Origin: Bacillota bacterium
GTDB taxonomy: Bacteria; Bacillota; DTU030; DUMP01
Reading direction: 5' to 3'
NCBI GenBank assembly: GCA_012735455.1
Contig: JAAYHG010000350.1
Coordinates: 1-9,529 of the forward strand
DNA: 9,529 nucleotides
Of this stretch, positions 1-6,470 are shown piece after piece; positions within the stretch are counted from its first letter, which is position 1; each line of letters opens with the position of its first letter. A program made the translations under genes and the position numbers. Under the pieces are notes generated by a model. The model was not told the DNA's origin. It worked only from the letters and a program-made list of their open reading frames with translations, and ran no database searches.

Positions 1-477
1 GCCCGGTTCAGTGAGGAGTGGAACGAGTTTACCTGGGGTGGTGAAGAGATCAAGTTCGCCGCGCCGGTGACGGTGGAACGCGTGCTCACCAACACTGGGG
101 AGCGCCTAGTTGCCGATGGTACAGTTAGGACCAAGTTGATCCTTGCCTGTAGCCGTTGTTTGGAGCTGTTCCCGTACACCCTTCATGTGCCCTTCGTCAT
201 GGGATACCAGGAGGCAAAACGTATGGACGGCGCTGGGTTAGAAGAGAGCGTCGATCTGGATGTTAGAGAGTTTAGTGGCGATCGCATTGACATTCGGGAA
301 GATGTCAGAGAAACGCTGTTCTTGGCCCTGCCTATGAAAGCGCTGTGCCGCGAAGATTGCCCCGGGCTGTGCCAATACTGTGGTAAGAACCTGGACGAAG
401 GTCCCTGTACCTGCCAGACGGACTATATTGATCCGCGCTTGGAGGTTCTTCGCGATCTGTTTAAACAAGAAAAGTAG
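1..477 (+). CDS. yceD: YceD family protein (DUF177), 5' end missing
   Basis: The reading frame is open from base 1, so the gene begins upstream; 158 residues are visible and probably only 10-20 N-terminal residues are missing. A GTG at 67 could be taken as a start, but the 22 residues before it, including a conserved-looking KFAAPV stretch, fit the family and argue against it. The family signature is clear: CSRC (visible residues 50-53) in the middle, and a C-terminal cysteine cluster (C116, C120, C124, C127, C136, C138) with CPGLCQYCGKNL followed by IDPRLEVL. The spacing of the cysteines suggests metal binding, which is inference. Proteins of this family affect 23S rRNA accumulation in E. 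coli and plants and are almost always encoded next to rpmF, as here (16-nt gap). The biochemical role is not established. Confidence 0.93.
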   Translation, partial: ARFSEEWNEFTWGGEEIKFAAPVTVERVLTNTGERLVADGTVRTKLILACSRCLELFPYTLHVPFVMGYQEAKRMDGAGLEESVDLDVREFSGDRIDIREDVRETLFLALPMKALCREDCPGLCQYCGKNLDEGPCTCQTDYIDPRLEVLRDLFKQEK

Positions 478-493
478 GATTGGGGGTGCCAGC

Positions 494-679
494 ATGGCTC
501 AGCCTAAAAAGAAAATGTCTCGCGCCCGTACGCACCGGCGGCGCGCTCTGTGGAAGCTTTCTGTTCCCGGCCTAATACAGTGCCCGCAGTGTCACGAGCT
601 TAAGATGCCGCATCGCGTTTGTCCGTCCTGCGGCTTCTACGGGTCTAAAGAGGTTATCCAGGTAGAAAAGGCAGAGTAG
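494..679 (+). CDS. rpmF: 50S ribosomal protein L32
   Basis: This encodes the 61-residue large-subunit protein bL32, within the family's usual size. The N-terminus (MAQPKKKMSRARTHRRRA) is the typical basic tail that runs into rRNA. A zinc ribbon follows, with C30-x2-C33 and C43-x2-C46, so this is the zinc-binding (C+) form; I see no sign of a zinc-free paralogue in the window. The ATG at 494 is chosen because it gives the conserved MAQPKK start and is preceded by a G-rich ribosome binding site (482-488). The same frame is open back to 380, but that part only overlaps yceD and looks like no known N-terminus. The gene lies 16 nt after yceD and is followed at once by a terminator, so yceD-rpmF ends a transcription unit. 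Confidence 0.97.
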   Translation: MAQPKKKMSRARTHRRRALWKLSVPGLIQCPQCHELKMPHRVCPSCGFYGSKEVIQVEKAE

Positions 680-687
680 CAAGAAGC

Positions 688-733
688 AAAGAGGCGGTTA
701 TAGCGAGAGCTAGAACTGCCTCTTTTTGTTTTT
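688..733 (+). terminator. Intrinsic terminator after rpmF
   Basis: A 12-bp stem pairs 688-699 (AAAGAGGCGGTT) with 714-725 (AACTGCCTCTTT), with one G-U wobble. The T-rich tail (723-733) is broken by a single G. Inside the loop a second stem, TAGC/GCTA (701-704 with 709-712), is closed by a GAGA tetraloop of the stable GNRA class. It starts 9 nt after the rpmF stop and separates yceD-rpmF from the fatty-acid genes. Confidence 0.88.
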
Positions 734-749
734 CATGCCTGAATCTGGC

Positions 750-778
750 TTGCATAGCAGCCTGGTCAGAATTATACT
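750..778 (+). promoter_or_regulatory. Probable sigma-A promoter of the fapR-fab operon
   Basis: A -35-like TTGCAT (750-755) lies 17 bp before a -10-like TATACT (773-778; 5 of 6 matches to TATAAT). Transcription would start near 785, giving a leader of about 40 nt before fapR. The -35 element is weak (3 of 6), as expected for a regulated promoter. It is placed directly after the rpmF terminator, where the fatty-acid operon needs its own promoter. Confidence 0.6.
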
Positions 779-807
779 TTATAACAAGCTGCATATATGA
801 CCAGCTT
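772..807 (+). promoter_or_regulatory. Two adjacent inverted repeats, candidate operator region
   Basis: TTATA-CTT-TATAA (772-784) is a perfect 5-bp inverted repeat overlapping the -10 element. Immediately after it, AAGCTG (786-791) and CAGCTT (802-807) form a perfect 6-bp inverted repeat around a 10-nt spacer that itself contains the palindrome CATATATG. The second repeat falls at the predicted transcription start. FapR proteins repress by binding an inverted repeat at their own promoter, so the place is right, but neither repeat matches the Bacillus-type FapR box (TTAGTAC-like half sites). FapR binding is therefore inference. The second repeat could instead act as a small RNA hairpin in the leader. 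Confidence 0.4.
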
Positions 808-825
808 ATAAGGGAAGGTGCTATA

Positions 826-1401
826 ATGAAAACTCGCTGGCCGAAAGCTAAGCGCCTGCCAGCGCTGCGACGCGCGGTGGAGCAGGACCCATTTCTTACC
901 GATGAAGAACTGGCACAACGCTTTGGTGTGAGCAGCCAAACAATCCGCTTAGACCGGTTGGAACTGTCTATTCCTGATATGCGGACGCGTACCCGTCGTG
1001 TGGCCGAGGGTGCCTACCGTCAGCTAAGGGCTGTGCACAGGCGAGAAATCGTAGGCGAACTCTACCAGCTTGAGCGTGGGGTTAGTGCCCTTTCCGTTTT
1101 AAACACCAGTGAAGACATGGTTTTTGAAAAATCTCGTGTTGTACGCGGCCACTGCATCTTTGCTCAGGCCGAGTCCCTGGCTTTGGCTGTGATTGACGCC
1201 GAGGTTGCCCTGACGGGCGTAGCTAACATTAAGTACAAGTATCCGGTACAGGTGGGGCAAAAGCTAATTGCGCGAGCAGAGGTCACGCGCAGGCGGCAGA
1301 ACAAGTACTTTGTGGCTGTCAGAACCCAAGTGGATGGCCGCGAGGTTTTTCGGGCCAAGTTTATTATGGTCTCACTTACACCAGGAGGTGAAGTCCTGTG
1401 A
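826..1401 (+). CDS. fapR: FapR, malonyl-CoA-responsive repressor of fatty acid and phospholipid synthesis
   Basis: The protein has 191 residues (Bacillus subtilis FapR has 188). An N-terminal helix-turn-helix covers about residues 23-47, with the hallmark SSQTIRLDRLELSIP. A linker helix follows, then a hot-dog fold domain from about 75 to 185. VVRGH places Arg107 at the position of B. subtilis Arg106, which contacts the malonyl group. In the known family, FapR binds operators of lipid genes and is released by malonyl-CoA. Residue 116 is Glu where B. subtilis has Asn. The ATG at 826 has a good ribosome binding site (AAGGTG, 815-820). The gene is first in its operon, next to a promoter with palindromes, so autoregulation is likely. 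Its stop overlaps the plsX start (GTGA, 1398-1401), which suggests translational coupling. Confidence 0.95.
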   Translation: MKTRWPKAKRLPALRRAVEQDPFLTDEELAQRFGVSSQTIRLDRLELSIPDMRTRTRRVAEGAYRQLRAVHRREIVGELYQLERGVSALSVLNTSEDMVFEKSRVVRGHCIFAQAESLALAVIDAEVALTGVANIKYKYPVQVGQKLIARAEVTRRRQNKYFVAVRTQVDGREVFRAKFIMVSLTPGGEVL

Positions 1402-2408
1402 GAGTCGCTCTTGATGCCATGGGTGGGGATAATGCCCCTAGAGAAATAATACGAGGGGCGCTCTTGGCAGCCCGCTCGGAGCGAGTAGAAATCATCTTGG
1501 TGGGCGATCCAGCAGAAATAGAAAAGGTGGGTAAGGAGGAGGGATTACCTTACCCCGGTATCCAGGTGGTCCCGGCGAGTCAGAGGGTAGAGATGGATGA
1601 ACAACCTTCCACCGTTGTGAGGCAAAAAAAAGACAGCTCGCTTGGGGTGGCGGCGCGACTGGTAAAGGAGGGGAAGGCCGAGGCGTTGGTGTCCGCTGGT
1701 AATACCGGTGCGGCCATGGCCTTCGCGCTTTTTACTTGGGGACGGCTCCCTGGTATAGAGCGCCCGGCTATTGCAGTACCCTTTCCTACGTTGGTAGGCG
1801 TGACGGTATTGCTTGATGTGGGTGCCAATGTGGAAGTAAAACCACGCTACCTCTTACAGTACGCGCAAATGGGTAGCGTTTATGCCGAAAACGTACTAGG
1901 AATAAAAAAGCCTCGCGTAGGGCTCCTTAACGTAGGGACCGAGAAGACCAAAGGTACTGCTATCTCCCAGGAGGCATACGAGCTTCTTGAATCATCCGGA
2001 CTCAATTTTAGCGGGAATCTGGAAGGGCGCGATATTCCGCTTGGGACGGCCGATGTTGTTGTTTGCGACGGCTTCTGCGGAAATGTTGTTCTCAAATTTA
2101 CCGAGGGCCTAGCTGAGGGCTTTTTCACGCTGCTGCGGCGAGAACTGGCCCGCAACTGGCGAACAAAGCTGGGCGCATACCTGGTGAAGCCAGCCCTTAG
2201 AGGCTTGAAGAAACGTATGGACTACTCTGAGTATGGCGGGGCGCCACTTCTGGGTTTGAAGGGAACCGCTATCATCAGTCATGGGGCGTCCGATGCCAAG
2301 GCCATAGCGAATGCAATTCGTGTTGCCAGGGAATCTTGGGAGCAGGACGTGACTGGAAAGATCGCGCTACTCGGTGAGAAAAAAAGCCGGGCGGGAAGTG
2401 AGGAGTAG
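1398..2408 (+). CDS. plsX: Phosphate acyltransferase PlsX
   Basis: PlsX converts acyl-ACP and phosphate to acyl-phosphate, the acyl donor that PlsY uses to make lysophosphatidic acid; it is a peripheral membrane enzyme. The 336 residues match the usual length. Family landmarks are ALDAMGGDNAP (4-14), SAGNTGA (99-105), LLNVGTEKTKG (176-186), CDGFCGNVVLK (223-233) and EYGGAPLLGLKG (278-289). The GTG start overlaps the fapR stop by 4 nt and has a strong GGAGGTG ribosome binding site at 1384-1390 inside fapR. The pairing fapR-plsX is conserved in Bacillota and links the malonyl-CoA sensor to phospholipid synthesis. Confidence 0.97.
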   Translation: MRVALDAMGGDNAPREIIRGALLAARSERVEIILVGDPAEIEKVGKEEGLPYPGIQVVPASQRVEMDEQPSTVVRQKKDSSLGVAARLVKEGKAEALVSAGNTGAAMAFALFTWGRLPGIERPAIAVPFPTLVGVTVLLDVGANVEVKPRYLLQYAQMGSVYAENVLGIKKPRVGLLNVGTEKTKGTAISQEAYELLESSGLNFSGNLEGRDIPLGTADVVVCDGFCGNVVLKFTEGLAEGFFTLLRRELARNWRTKLGAYLVKPALRGLKKRMDYSEYGGAPLLGLKGTAIISHGASDAKAIANAIRVARESWEQDVTGKIALLGEKKSRAGSEE

Positions 2409-2410
2409 GA

Positions 2411-3400
2411 ATGCAGAAATTGCGGGCGGCAAGAATCTTGGGCTGGGGCAAGGCTCTTCCCGATAGAGTGCTGTCCAATCAGGAACTGGAGAGGATAGTG
2501 GACACCTCCGATGAGTGGATTCGTACTCGGACTGGCATCCGCGAGCGACGCATAGCTGCTCCAGATACTGCCGCGTCGGATCTGGCTCTGCTGGCAGCGC
2601 AAGAAGCCCTTGCTAAGGCCAATCTCACAGTAGAGAAAGTTGACCTTATCATTGTAGCAACGGTGACACCGGATATGGTCTTTCCTGCCACAGCCTGCCT
2701 GGTACAGAGTAGGCTCGGTGCCAGCCGGGCGGCGGGGTTTGATCTAGAAGCAGGTTGCTCAGGGTTTCTTTATGCTCTGGCCACTGGGCGTGAGTTTGTG
2801 GCCTCTCGGACCTATGATCATGTGCTAGTGATCGGTGTGGAGGTTCTCTCACGCATATTGAACTGGCAAGACAGAAACACCTGCGTCCTTTTTGGTGATG
2901 GAGCCGGGGCAATTGTTCTAGGGCCGGCTCCGCTGGGTGAAGGGATTCTCTCGACCTACCTAGGTGCCGATGGAGCCGGGGGCGGACTCTTGTCTGTTCC
3001 GGCAGGCGGTTCACGACGGCCTGTGGATCAGGATGTCTTGGCCACCGGGGCGCAGTACATTCAGATGAACGGTTCTGAGGTGTTCAAGTTTGCGGTGCGG
3101 GTAATGGGTGAGGCATCCCTCAAGGCACTGGAGCGTGCCGGATTAGATCTCAGCGCCGTCAGTTACTTGGTTCCTCATCAGGCAAACCAGAGGATCATTG
3201 ATGCAGCGGCAAAACGGCTGAGGCTTTCTCCTGACCGGGTAATTGTGAACTTGGATCGCTATGGTAACATGTCCTCGGCCTCTATTCCTGTGGCCCTGGC
3301 CGAGGCAGCTGACGAAGGATGTTTTAAGAGTGGCGATGTTTTGGTCTTGGTAGGTTTTGGGGCCGGGCTCACGTGGGGAGCCAGCGTGGTGCGCTGGTAA
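2411..3400 (+). CDS. fabH: Beta-ketoacyl-ACP synthase III (FabH)
   Basis: FabH starts fatty-acid synthesis by condensing an acyl-CoA primer with malonyl-ACP. The 329-residue protein has the thiolase fold and the full Cys-His-Asn triad: C116 in DLEAGCSGFLYA, H256 in VPHQAN and N286 in YGNMSSASIP. The N-terminal block DEWIRTRTGIRERR (34-47) and the C-terminal GFGAGLTWG (315-323) are also typical. Primer choice (acetyl-CoA or branched-chain acyl-CoA) cannot be read from the sequence here. The gene begins 2 nt after the plsX stop, with its ribosome binding site (GAGGAGTAGGA) overlapping the end of plsX. Confidence 0.97.
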   Translation: MQKLRAARILGWGKALPDRVLSNQELERIVDTSDEWIRTRTGIRERRIAAPDTAASDLALLAAQEALAKANLTVEKVDLIIVATVTPDMVFPATACLVQSRLGASRAAGFDLEAGCSGFLYALATGREFVASRTYDHVLVIGVEVLSRILNWQDRNTCVLFGDGAGAIVLGPAPLGEGILSTYLGADGAGGGLLSVPAGGSRRPVDQDVLATGAQYIQMNGSEVFKFAVRVMGEASLKALERAGLDLSAVSYLVPHQANQRIIDAAAKRLRLSPDRVIVNLDRYGNMSSASIPVALAEAADEGCFKSGDVLVLVGFGAGLTWGASVVRW

Positions 3401-3419
3401 GCGGAAAGGAGTGACTAGC

Positions 3420-4391
3420 ATGCGCACGCCTCTTACACAGCTCTTGGGTATCGAGTACCCAATTCTTCAGGGTGGTATGGCCTGGGTTGCTACTGCGGAA
3501 CTGGCGGCAGCTGTATCAAACGCAGGTGGCCTGGGTATTATTGGGGCGGGGAATATGCCAGCGGATCTGCTGGCTGCAGAGATAAGAAAATGCCGTGAAC
3601 TCACAGCCAAACCTTTCGGAGTGAACGTTTACTACCTTTCTCCCTTTGTAGAAGAGGTCATAGAAGTAGTCCTCCATGAAAAGATCCCAGTGGTAACCAC
3701 CGGTGCGGGCAATCCCGGCAAGCATATTGAACGGCTCCATGCCAACGGTACCAAGGTTGTTCCGGTGGTGTCTTCAGTAGCTCTGGCAAGACGTTTAGAG
3801 CATATAGGTGCTGACGCCCTTATTGCTGAAGGTCTTGAATGCGGGGGGCATATCGGCGAGATTACCACCATGGCTTTGGTGCCACAGGTGGTGCGGGCTG
3901 TCAGGGTGCCGGTTATAGCCGCTGGTGGTATCGCTGACGGCCACGGACTAATCGCAGCCTTAGCTCTAGGAGCACAAGGGGTACAGCTGGGTACGCGTTT
4001 CGTGCTGAGCCAGGAGTGCACCGTGCACCCACGCTACAAGGAGGCTCTCCTGAAAGCACGGGATCGGTCCACGGTGGTGACCGGTGTGACCACGGGACAC
4101 CCGGTGCGTATCCTGGAGAATAAGCTGGCTCGAGAGTTCCTACGGTTGGAGCGTTCTGGTGCCAGCAGGGAAGAGATTGAACGTCTTGGTGTAGGGCGAC
4201 TGAGGGCAGCTGTGCGTGAGGGTGATGTGGAGTATGGCTCGGTAATGTCTGGTCAGATTGCTGGTTACATTGATGACATACTGCCAGTGCGAGAAATCAT
4301 CACCAGTATGATTAAGGAAGCAGCTGAGGTCTTGGACTTCCTTGGTCAGCGGGCGCGGGCTCAAACCCCTGCCAATATCCTGGAGGTATAG
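3420..4391 (+). CDS. fabK: Enoyl-ACP reductase II, FMN-dependent (FabK)
   Basis: FabK carries out the last reduction of each elongation cycle using FMN and NAD(P)H. It is unrelated in fold to FabI, and the FabK class is known for insensitivity to triclosan. The 323 residues match Streptococcus pneumoniae FabK (324). Landmarks are YPILQGGMAWVA (13-24), GGLGIIGAGN (36-45), VTTGAGNP (92-99), ECGGHIGEITTM (140-151) with His144, which I align with the active-site His144 of the pneumococcal enzyme, PVIAAGGIADG (164-174) and GVQLGTRF (187-194). Nitronate monooxygenases share this fold, but the C-terminal GSVMSGQIAG and the fab context favour FabK. The ATG at 3420 is chosen because AAAGGAG (3405-3411) lies 8 nt before it; the frame is open further upstream but without family likeness. 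Confidence 0.95.
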   Translation: MRTPLTQLLGIEYPILQGGMAWVATAELAAAVSNAGGLGIIGAGNMPADLLAAEIRKCRELTAKPFGVNVYYLSPFVEEVIEVVLHEKIPVVTTGAGNPGKHIERLHANGTKVVPVVSSVALARRLEHIGADALIAEGLECGGHIGEITTMALVPQVVRAVRVPVIAAGGIADGHGLIAALALGAQGVQLGTRFVLSQECTVHPRYKEALLKARDRSTVVTGVTTGHPVRILENKLAREFLRLERSGASREEIERLGVGRLRAAVREGDVEYGSVMSGQIAGYIDDILPVREIITSMIKEAAEVLDFLGQRARAQTPANILEV

Positions 4392-4394
4392 TGT

Positions 4395-5336
4395 GTGGCA
4401 AGAATAGGCATGCTTTTCCCGGGACAGGGAGCCCAGTATGTGGGTATGGCCCGTGATCTCGCCGAACAATATCCGGCAGCGCGCTTGGTATTTGCTGAGG
4501 CCGACGCCGCCCTGGGTTTTTCACTTAGCAACTTGTGCTTTTCTGGCCCGGAAGAGGAACTGGCCCTCACCATAAACACCCAACCGGCCATTCTTACCGC
4601 CAGTATTGCTTGTTGGTCGATACTCAAGGGTTACGGGGTTGAGGCGATGGTGGGAGCCGGGCTTAGTCTGGGCGAATACTCAGCTTTGGTTACGGCGGGA
4701 AGTCTGGGCCTATCTGAAGCCGTACGGCTGGTGCGCAAACGGGGCGAATTCATGGATAACGCTGTCCCAGCCGGACAAGGCACCATGGCAGCTATCATAG
4801 GTCTTAGTCGCGTAGAGGTGGACGCTGTCTGCCGGTCTGCAGCGCCTTACGGTGTGGTTGAGCCTGCCAACTACAACTGTCCAGGGCAAATAGTCATTGC
4901 TGGGGAAACAAAGGCTGTGAACGCGGCTGGACGTTTGGCCTTAGACAAGGGTGCCCAAAAGGTTATCCCCCTCAAGGTTAGCGGTCCCTTTCACTCCAGC
5001 CTGCTACGCTCGGCAGGAGAACGCCTGGCAGAGGAACTGGCACGGGTTGATCTCTTGGATCCTAATGTTCCTGTAGTGGCTAATGTGACAGCCAGTTATG
5101 TCCAGAAAAGCGGCGAGATAAGAGACCTTCTGGTACAGCAGGTTAGCCACCCTGTCCTCTGGGAGGATTCGGTGAAACGAATGCTGGCCGATGGCATTGA
5201 TACTTTCATTGAGATTGGCCCTGGACGCTCCTTGTCGGGATTTGTGAAGAAAATCGACAGGAAGGCCCGCTGTTTGCAGGTAGGTGACATTGCCTCACTC
5301 CAAAATACCCTTGCAGAGCTAGAGGGGGTTGGATAA
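4395..5336 (+). CDS. fabD: Malonyl-CoA:ACP transacylase (FabD)
   Basis: FabD moves malonyl from CoA to ACP and so supplies the extender for FabH and FabF. The 313 residues are the usual length. Visible active-site parts are the oxyanion loop LFPGQGAQ (7-14), the nucleophile Ser91 in GLSLGEYSAL, Arg116 in RKRGEF, which would bind the malonyl carboxylate, and His200 in SGPFHSSLL. The nucleophile motif is GLSLGE rather than the textbook GHSLGE; I recall this variation in clostridial relatives and it leaves the serine intact. The GTG start at 4395 is 3 nt after the fabK stop and has GGAGGT at 4382-4387. The end of the gene reaches the fabG start with a 1-nt gap. Confidence 0.96.
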   Translation: MARIGMLFPGQGAQYVGMARDLAEQYPAARLVFAEADAALGFSLSNLCFSGPEEELALTINTQPAILTASIACWSILKGYGVEAMVGAGLSLGEYSALVTAGSLGLSEAVRLVRKRGEFMDNAVPAGQGTMAAIIGLSRVEVDAVCRSAAPYGVVEPANYNCPGQIVIAGETKAVNAAGRLALDKGAQKVIPLKVSGPFHSSLLRSAGERLAEELARVDLLDPNVPVVANVTASYVQKSGEIRDLLVQQVSHPVLWEDSVKRMLADGIDTFIEIGPGRSLSGFVKKIDRKARCLQVGDIASLQNTLAELEGVG

Positions 5337-5337
5337 A

Positions 5338-6087
5338 ATGGTATTGATTCCAGGCACGGCGGTTGTTACGGGGGCTTCGCGTGGTATCGGCCGGGCAATT
5401 GCTCTGGAATTAGCCCGGTTAGGTGCACCAGTTGCGGTGAACTACGCCGGCCGGCGAGAAGCAGCAAAAGAAGTGGTGGAAAGTATCATTGCCGCCGGGG
5501 GCCGAGCCATTCCTATCCAGGCTAATGTGGCCGAACCGGCGGAAGCTGAGCGCCTGGTGTCGGAGGCAGAACACGAATTAGGGCCCCTGGGTATACTGGT
5601 AAATAACGCAGGCATTAGCCGGGACGGCCTGGTGCTGCGGATGAAGACCGAAGACTGGGAACAGGTGATTGCCGCTAACCTTTCGGGTGTGTTCCATTGC
5701 ACCAAGGCAGCTTTAAAAGGGATGCTCAAACAGCGGCAAGGCCGAATTGTGAACATTGCCTCCATTGTCGGTTTGACTGGTAATGCCGGGCAGGCCAACT
5801 ATGCCGCTGCCAAAGCGGGCATCATTGGTTTGACCAAGTCGGTGGCGAAGGAGGTGGCGGCGCGTAACATAACTGTGAATGCGGTGGCCCCAGGTTTCAT
5901 CGCCACTGAGATGACAGAGAAGCTTCCAGCCCAGGTAAGGGAGAGCTATCAGAGCCGAATACCCCTGGAGCGGCTAGGTGTTCCGGCAGATATTGCCCGT
6001 GCAGTGGCTTTTCTTGCCAGCGAAGAGGCCGCCTATATCACCGGCCAGGTGCTGTGTGTGGACGGAGGCCTCTCAATGGAGGCATAG
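5338..6087 (+). CDS. fabG: 3-oxoacyl-ACP reductase (FabG)
   Basis: FabG is an NADPH-dependent short-chain dehydrogenase that reduces beta-ketoacyl-ACP to the 3-hydroxy form. The 249 residues show the Rossmann motif TGASRGIG (11-18), NNAG (89-92), Asn114, Ser142 in NIAS, Tyr155 and Lys159 in NYAAAKAG (the YxxxK pair), and the C-terminal GQVLCVDGG. I chose ATG 5338, because a GGGGG ribosome binding site (5324-5328) lies 9 nt before it. A TTG at 5329 in the same frame would add three residues and overlap fabD by 8 nt, but it abuts that site and is less likely. The position between fabD and acpP identifies it as the fatty-acid reductase rather than another dehydrogenase. Confidence 0.96.
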   Translation: MVLIPGTAVVTGASRGIGRAIALELARLGAPVAVNYAGRREAAKEVVESIIAAGGRAIPIQANVAEPAEAERLVSEAEHELGPLGILVNNAGISRDGLVLRMKTEDWEQVIAANLSGVFHCTKAALKGMLKQRQGRIVNIASIVGLTGNAGQANYAAAKAGIIGLTKSVAKEVAARNITVNAVAPGFIATEMTEKLPAQVRESYQSRIPLERLGVPADIARAVAFLASEEAAYITGQVLCVDGGLSMEA

Positions 6088-6134
6088 GAGCTTGGCGTGT
6101 GGTCTAATCTAAGGGGTATATATGGGGTAACTTG

Positions 6135-6145
6135 AAAGGAGGTGA
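6135..6145 (+). promoter_or_regulatory. Near-perfect Shine-Dalgarno that fixes the acpP start
   Basis: AAAGGAGGTGA is almost the full complement of the 16S rRNA 3' end. It lies 5 nt before GTG 6151 (8 nt when counted from GGAGG). An in-frame GTG at 6142 falls inside this site and so cannot be the start. It is the strongest ribosome binding site in the cluster, which fits the need for abundant ACP. Confidence 0.85.
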
Positions 6146-6150
6146 GTGCT

Positions 6151-6381
6151 GTGGCCATTTTTGACCGCGTGAAAGAGATTATTGTCGACCAGTTAGGGGT
6201 GGACGAGGAGACAGTAACCCCGGAGGCATCCTTTGTTGAGGACCTGGGTGCTGACTCTCTTGACATCGTGGAACTGGTGATGGCTTTAGAAGAGGAGTTC
6301 GGGATTGAGATTCCCGATGAGGATGCTGAGAAAATCGCCACCGTGATGGATGCGGTAGAATACATTAAGGCGAACTCTTAG
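6151..6381 (+). CDS. acpP: Acyl carrier protein
   Basis: ACP holds the growing acyl chain on a 4'-phosphopantetheine arm. The 76-residue acidic protein has the DSLD motif (35-38), with Ser36 as the attachment site, inside [14 protein letters not shown]. The helix-III region [12 protein letters not shown] is also typical. The GTG start follows a near-perfect ribosome binding site. The gene is set apart from fabG (63 nt) and from fabF (89 nt), unlike the tightly joined genes before it. The leader before it holds two direct copies of GGGGTA 11 bp apart (6113-6118 and 6124-6129) but no convincing promoter. Confidence 0.98.
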   Translation: MAIFDRVKEIIVDQLGVDEETVTPEASFVEDLGADSLDIVELVMALEEEFGIEIPDEDAEKIATVMDAVEYIKANS

Positions 6382-6400
6382 TCGTTTCAGTATGGAAGGT

Positions 6401-6428
6401 TCCCGTAGTTGCGTGCTACGGGACTTTT
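6401..6428 (+). terminator. Hairpin between acpP and fabF, possible partial terminator
   Basis: TCCCGTAG (6401-6408) pairs perfectly with CTACGGGA (6416-6423) around a 7-nt loop, followed by C and only four T residues. Weaker pairing of AAGG (6396-6399) with the T run could lengthen the stem. The short T tract suggests incomplete termination or protection of the acpP 3' end rather than a full stop, because fabF follows without a clear promoter of its own. The effect would be more acpP than fabF transcript; that is inference. Confidence 0.5.
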
Positions 6429-6470
6429 CGTAGAAGGATGCGGTAATCTTAGAGTTAGGAGCGTGGATTA

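Noticed and set aside
67..477. yceD as a complete gene starting at GTG 67
   Set aside because: The frame is open to base 1 and the residues before 67 fit the family, so the gene is cut by the window edge.
238..495. Open frames on the minus strand, such as 238-495, 2649-3014, 6536-6994 and 7059-7484
   Set aside because: All lie opposite well-identified genes, have low-complexity or unrecognisable translations and lack ribosome binding sites I could support.
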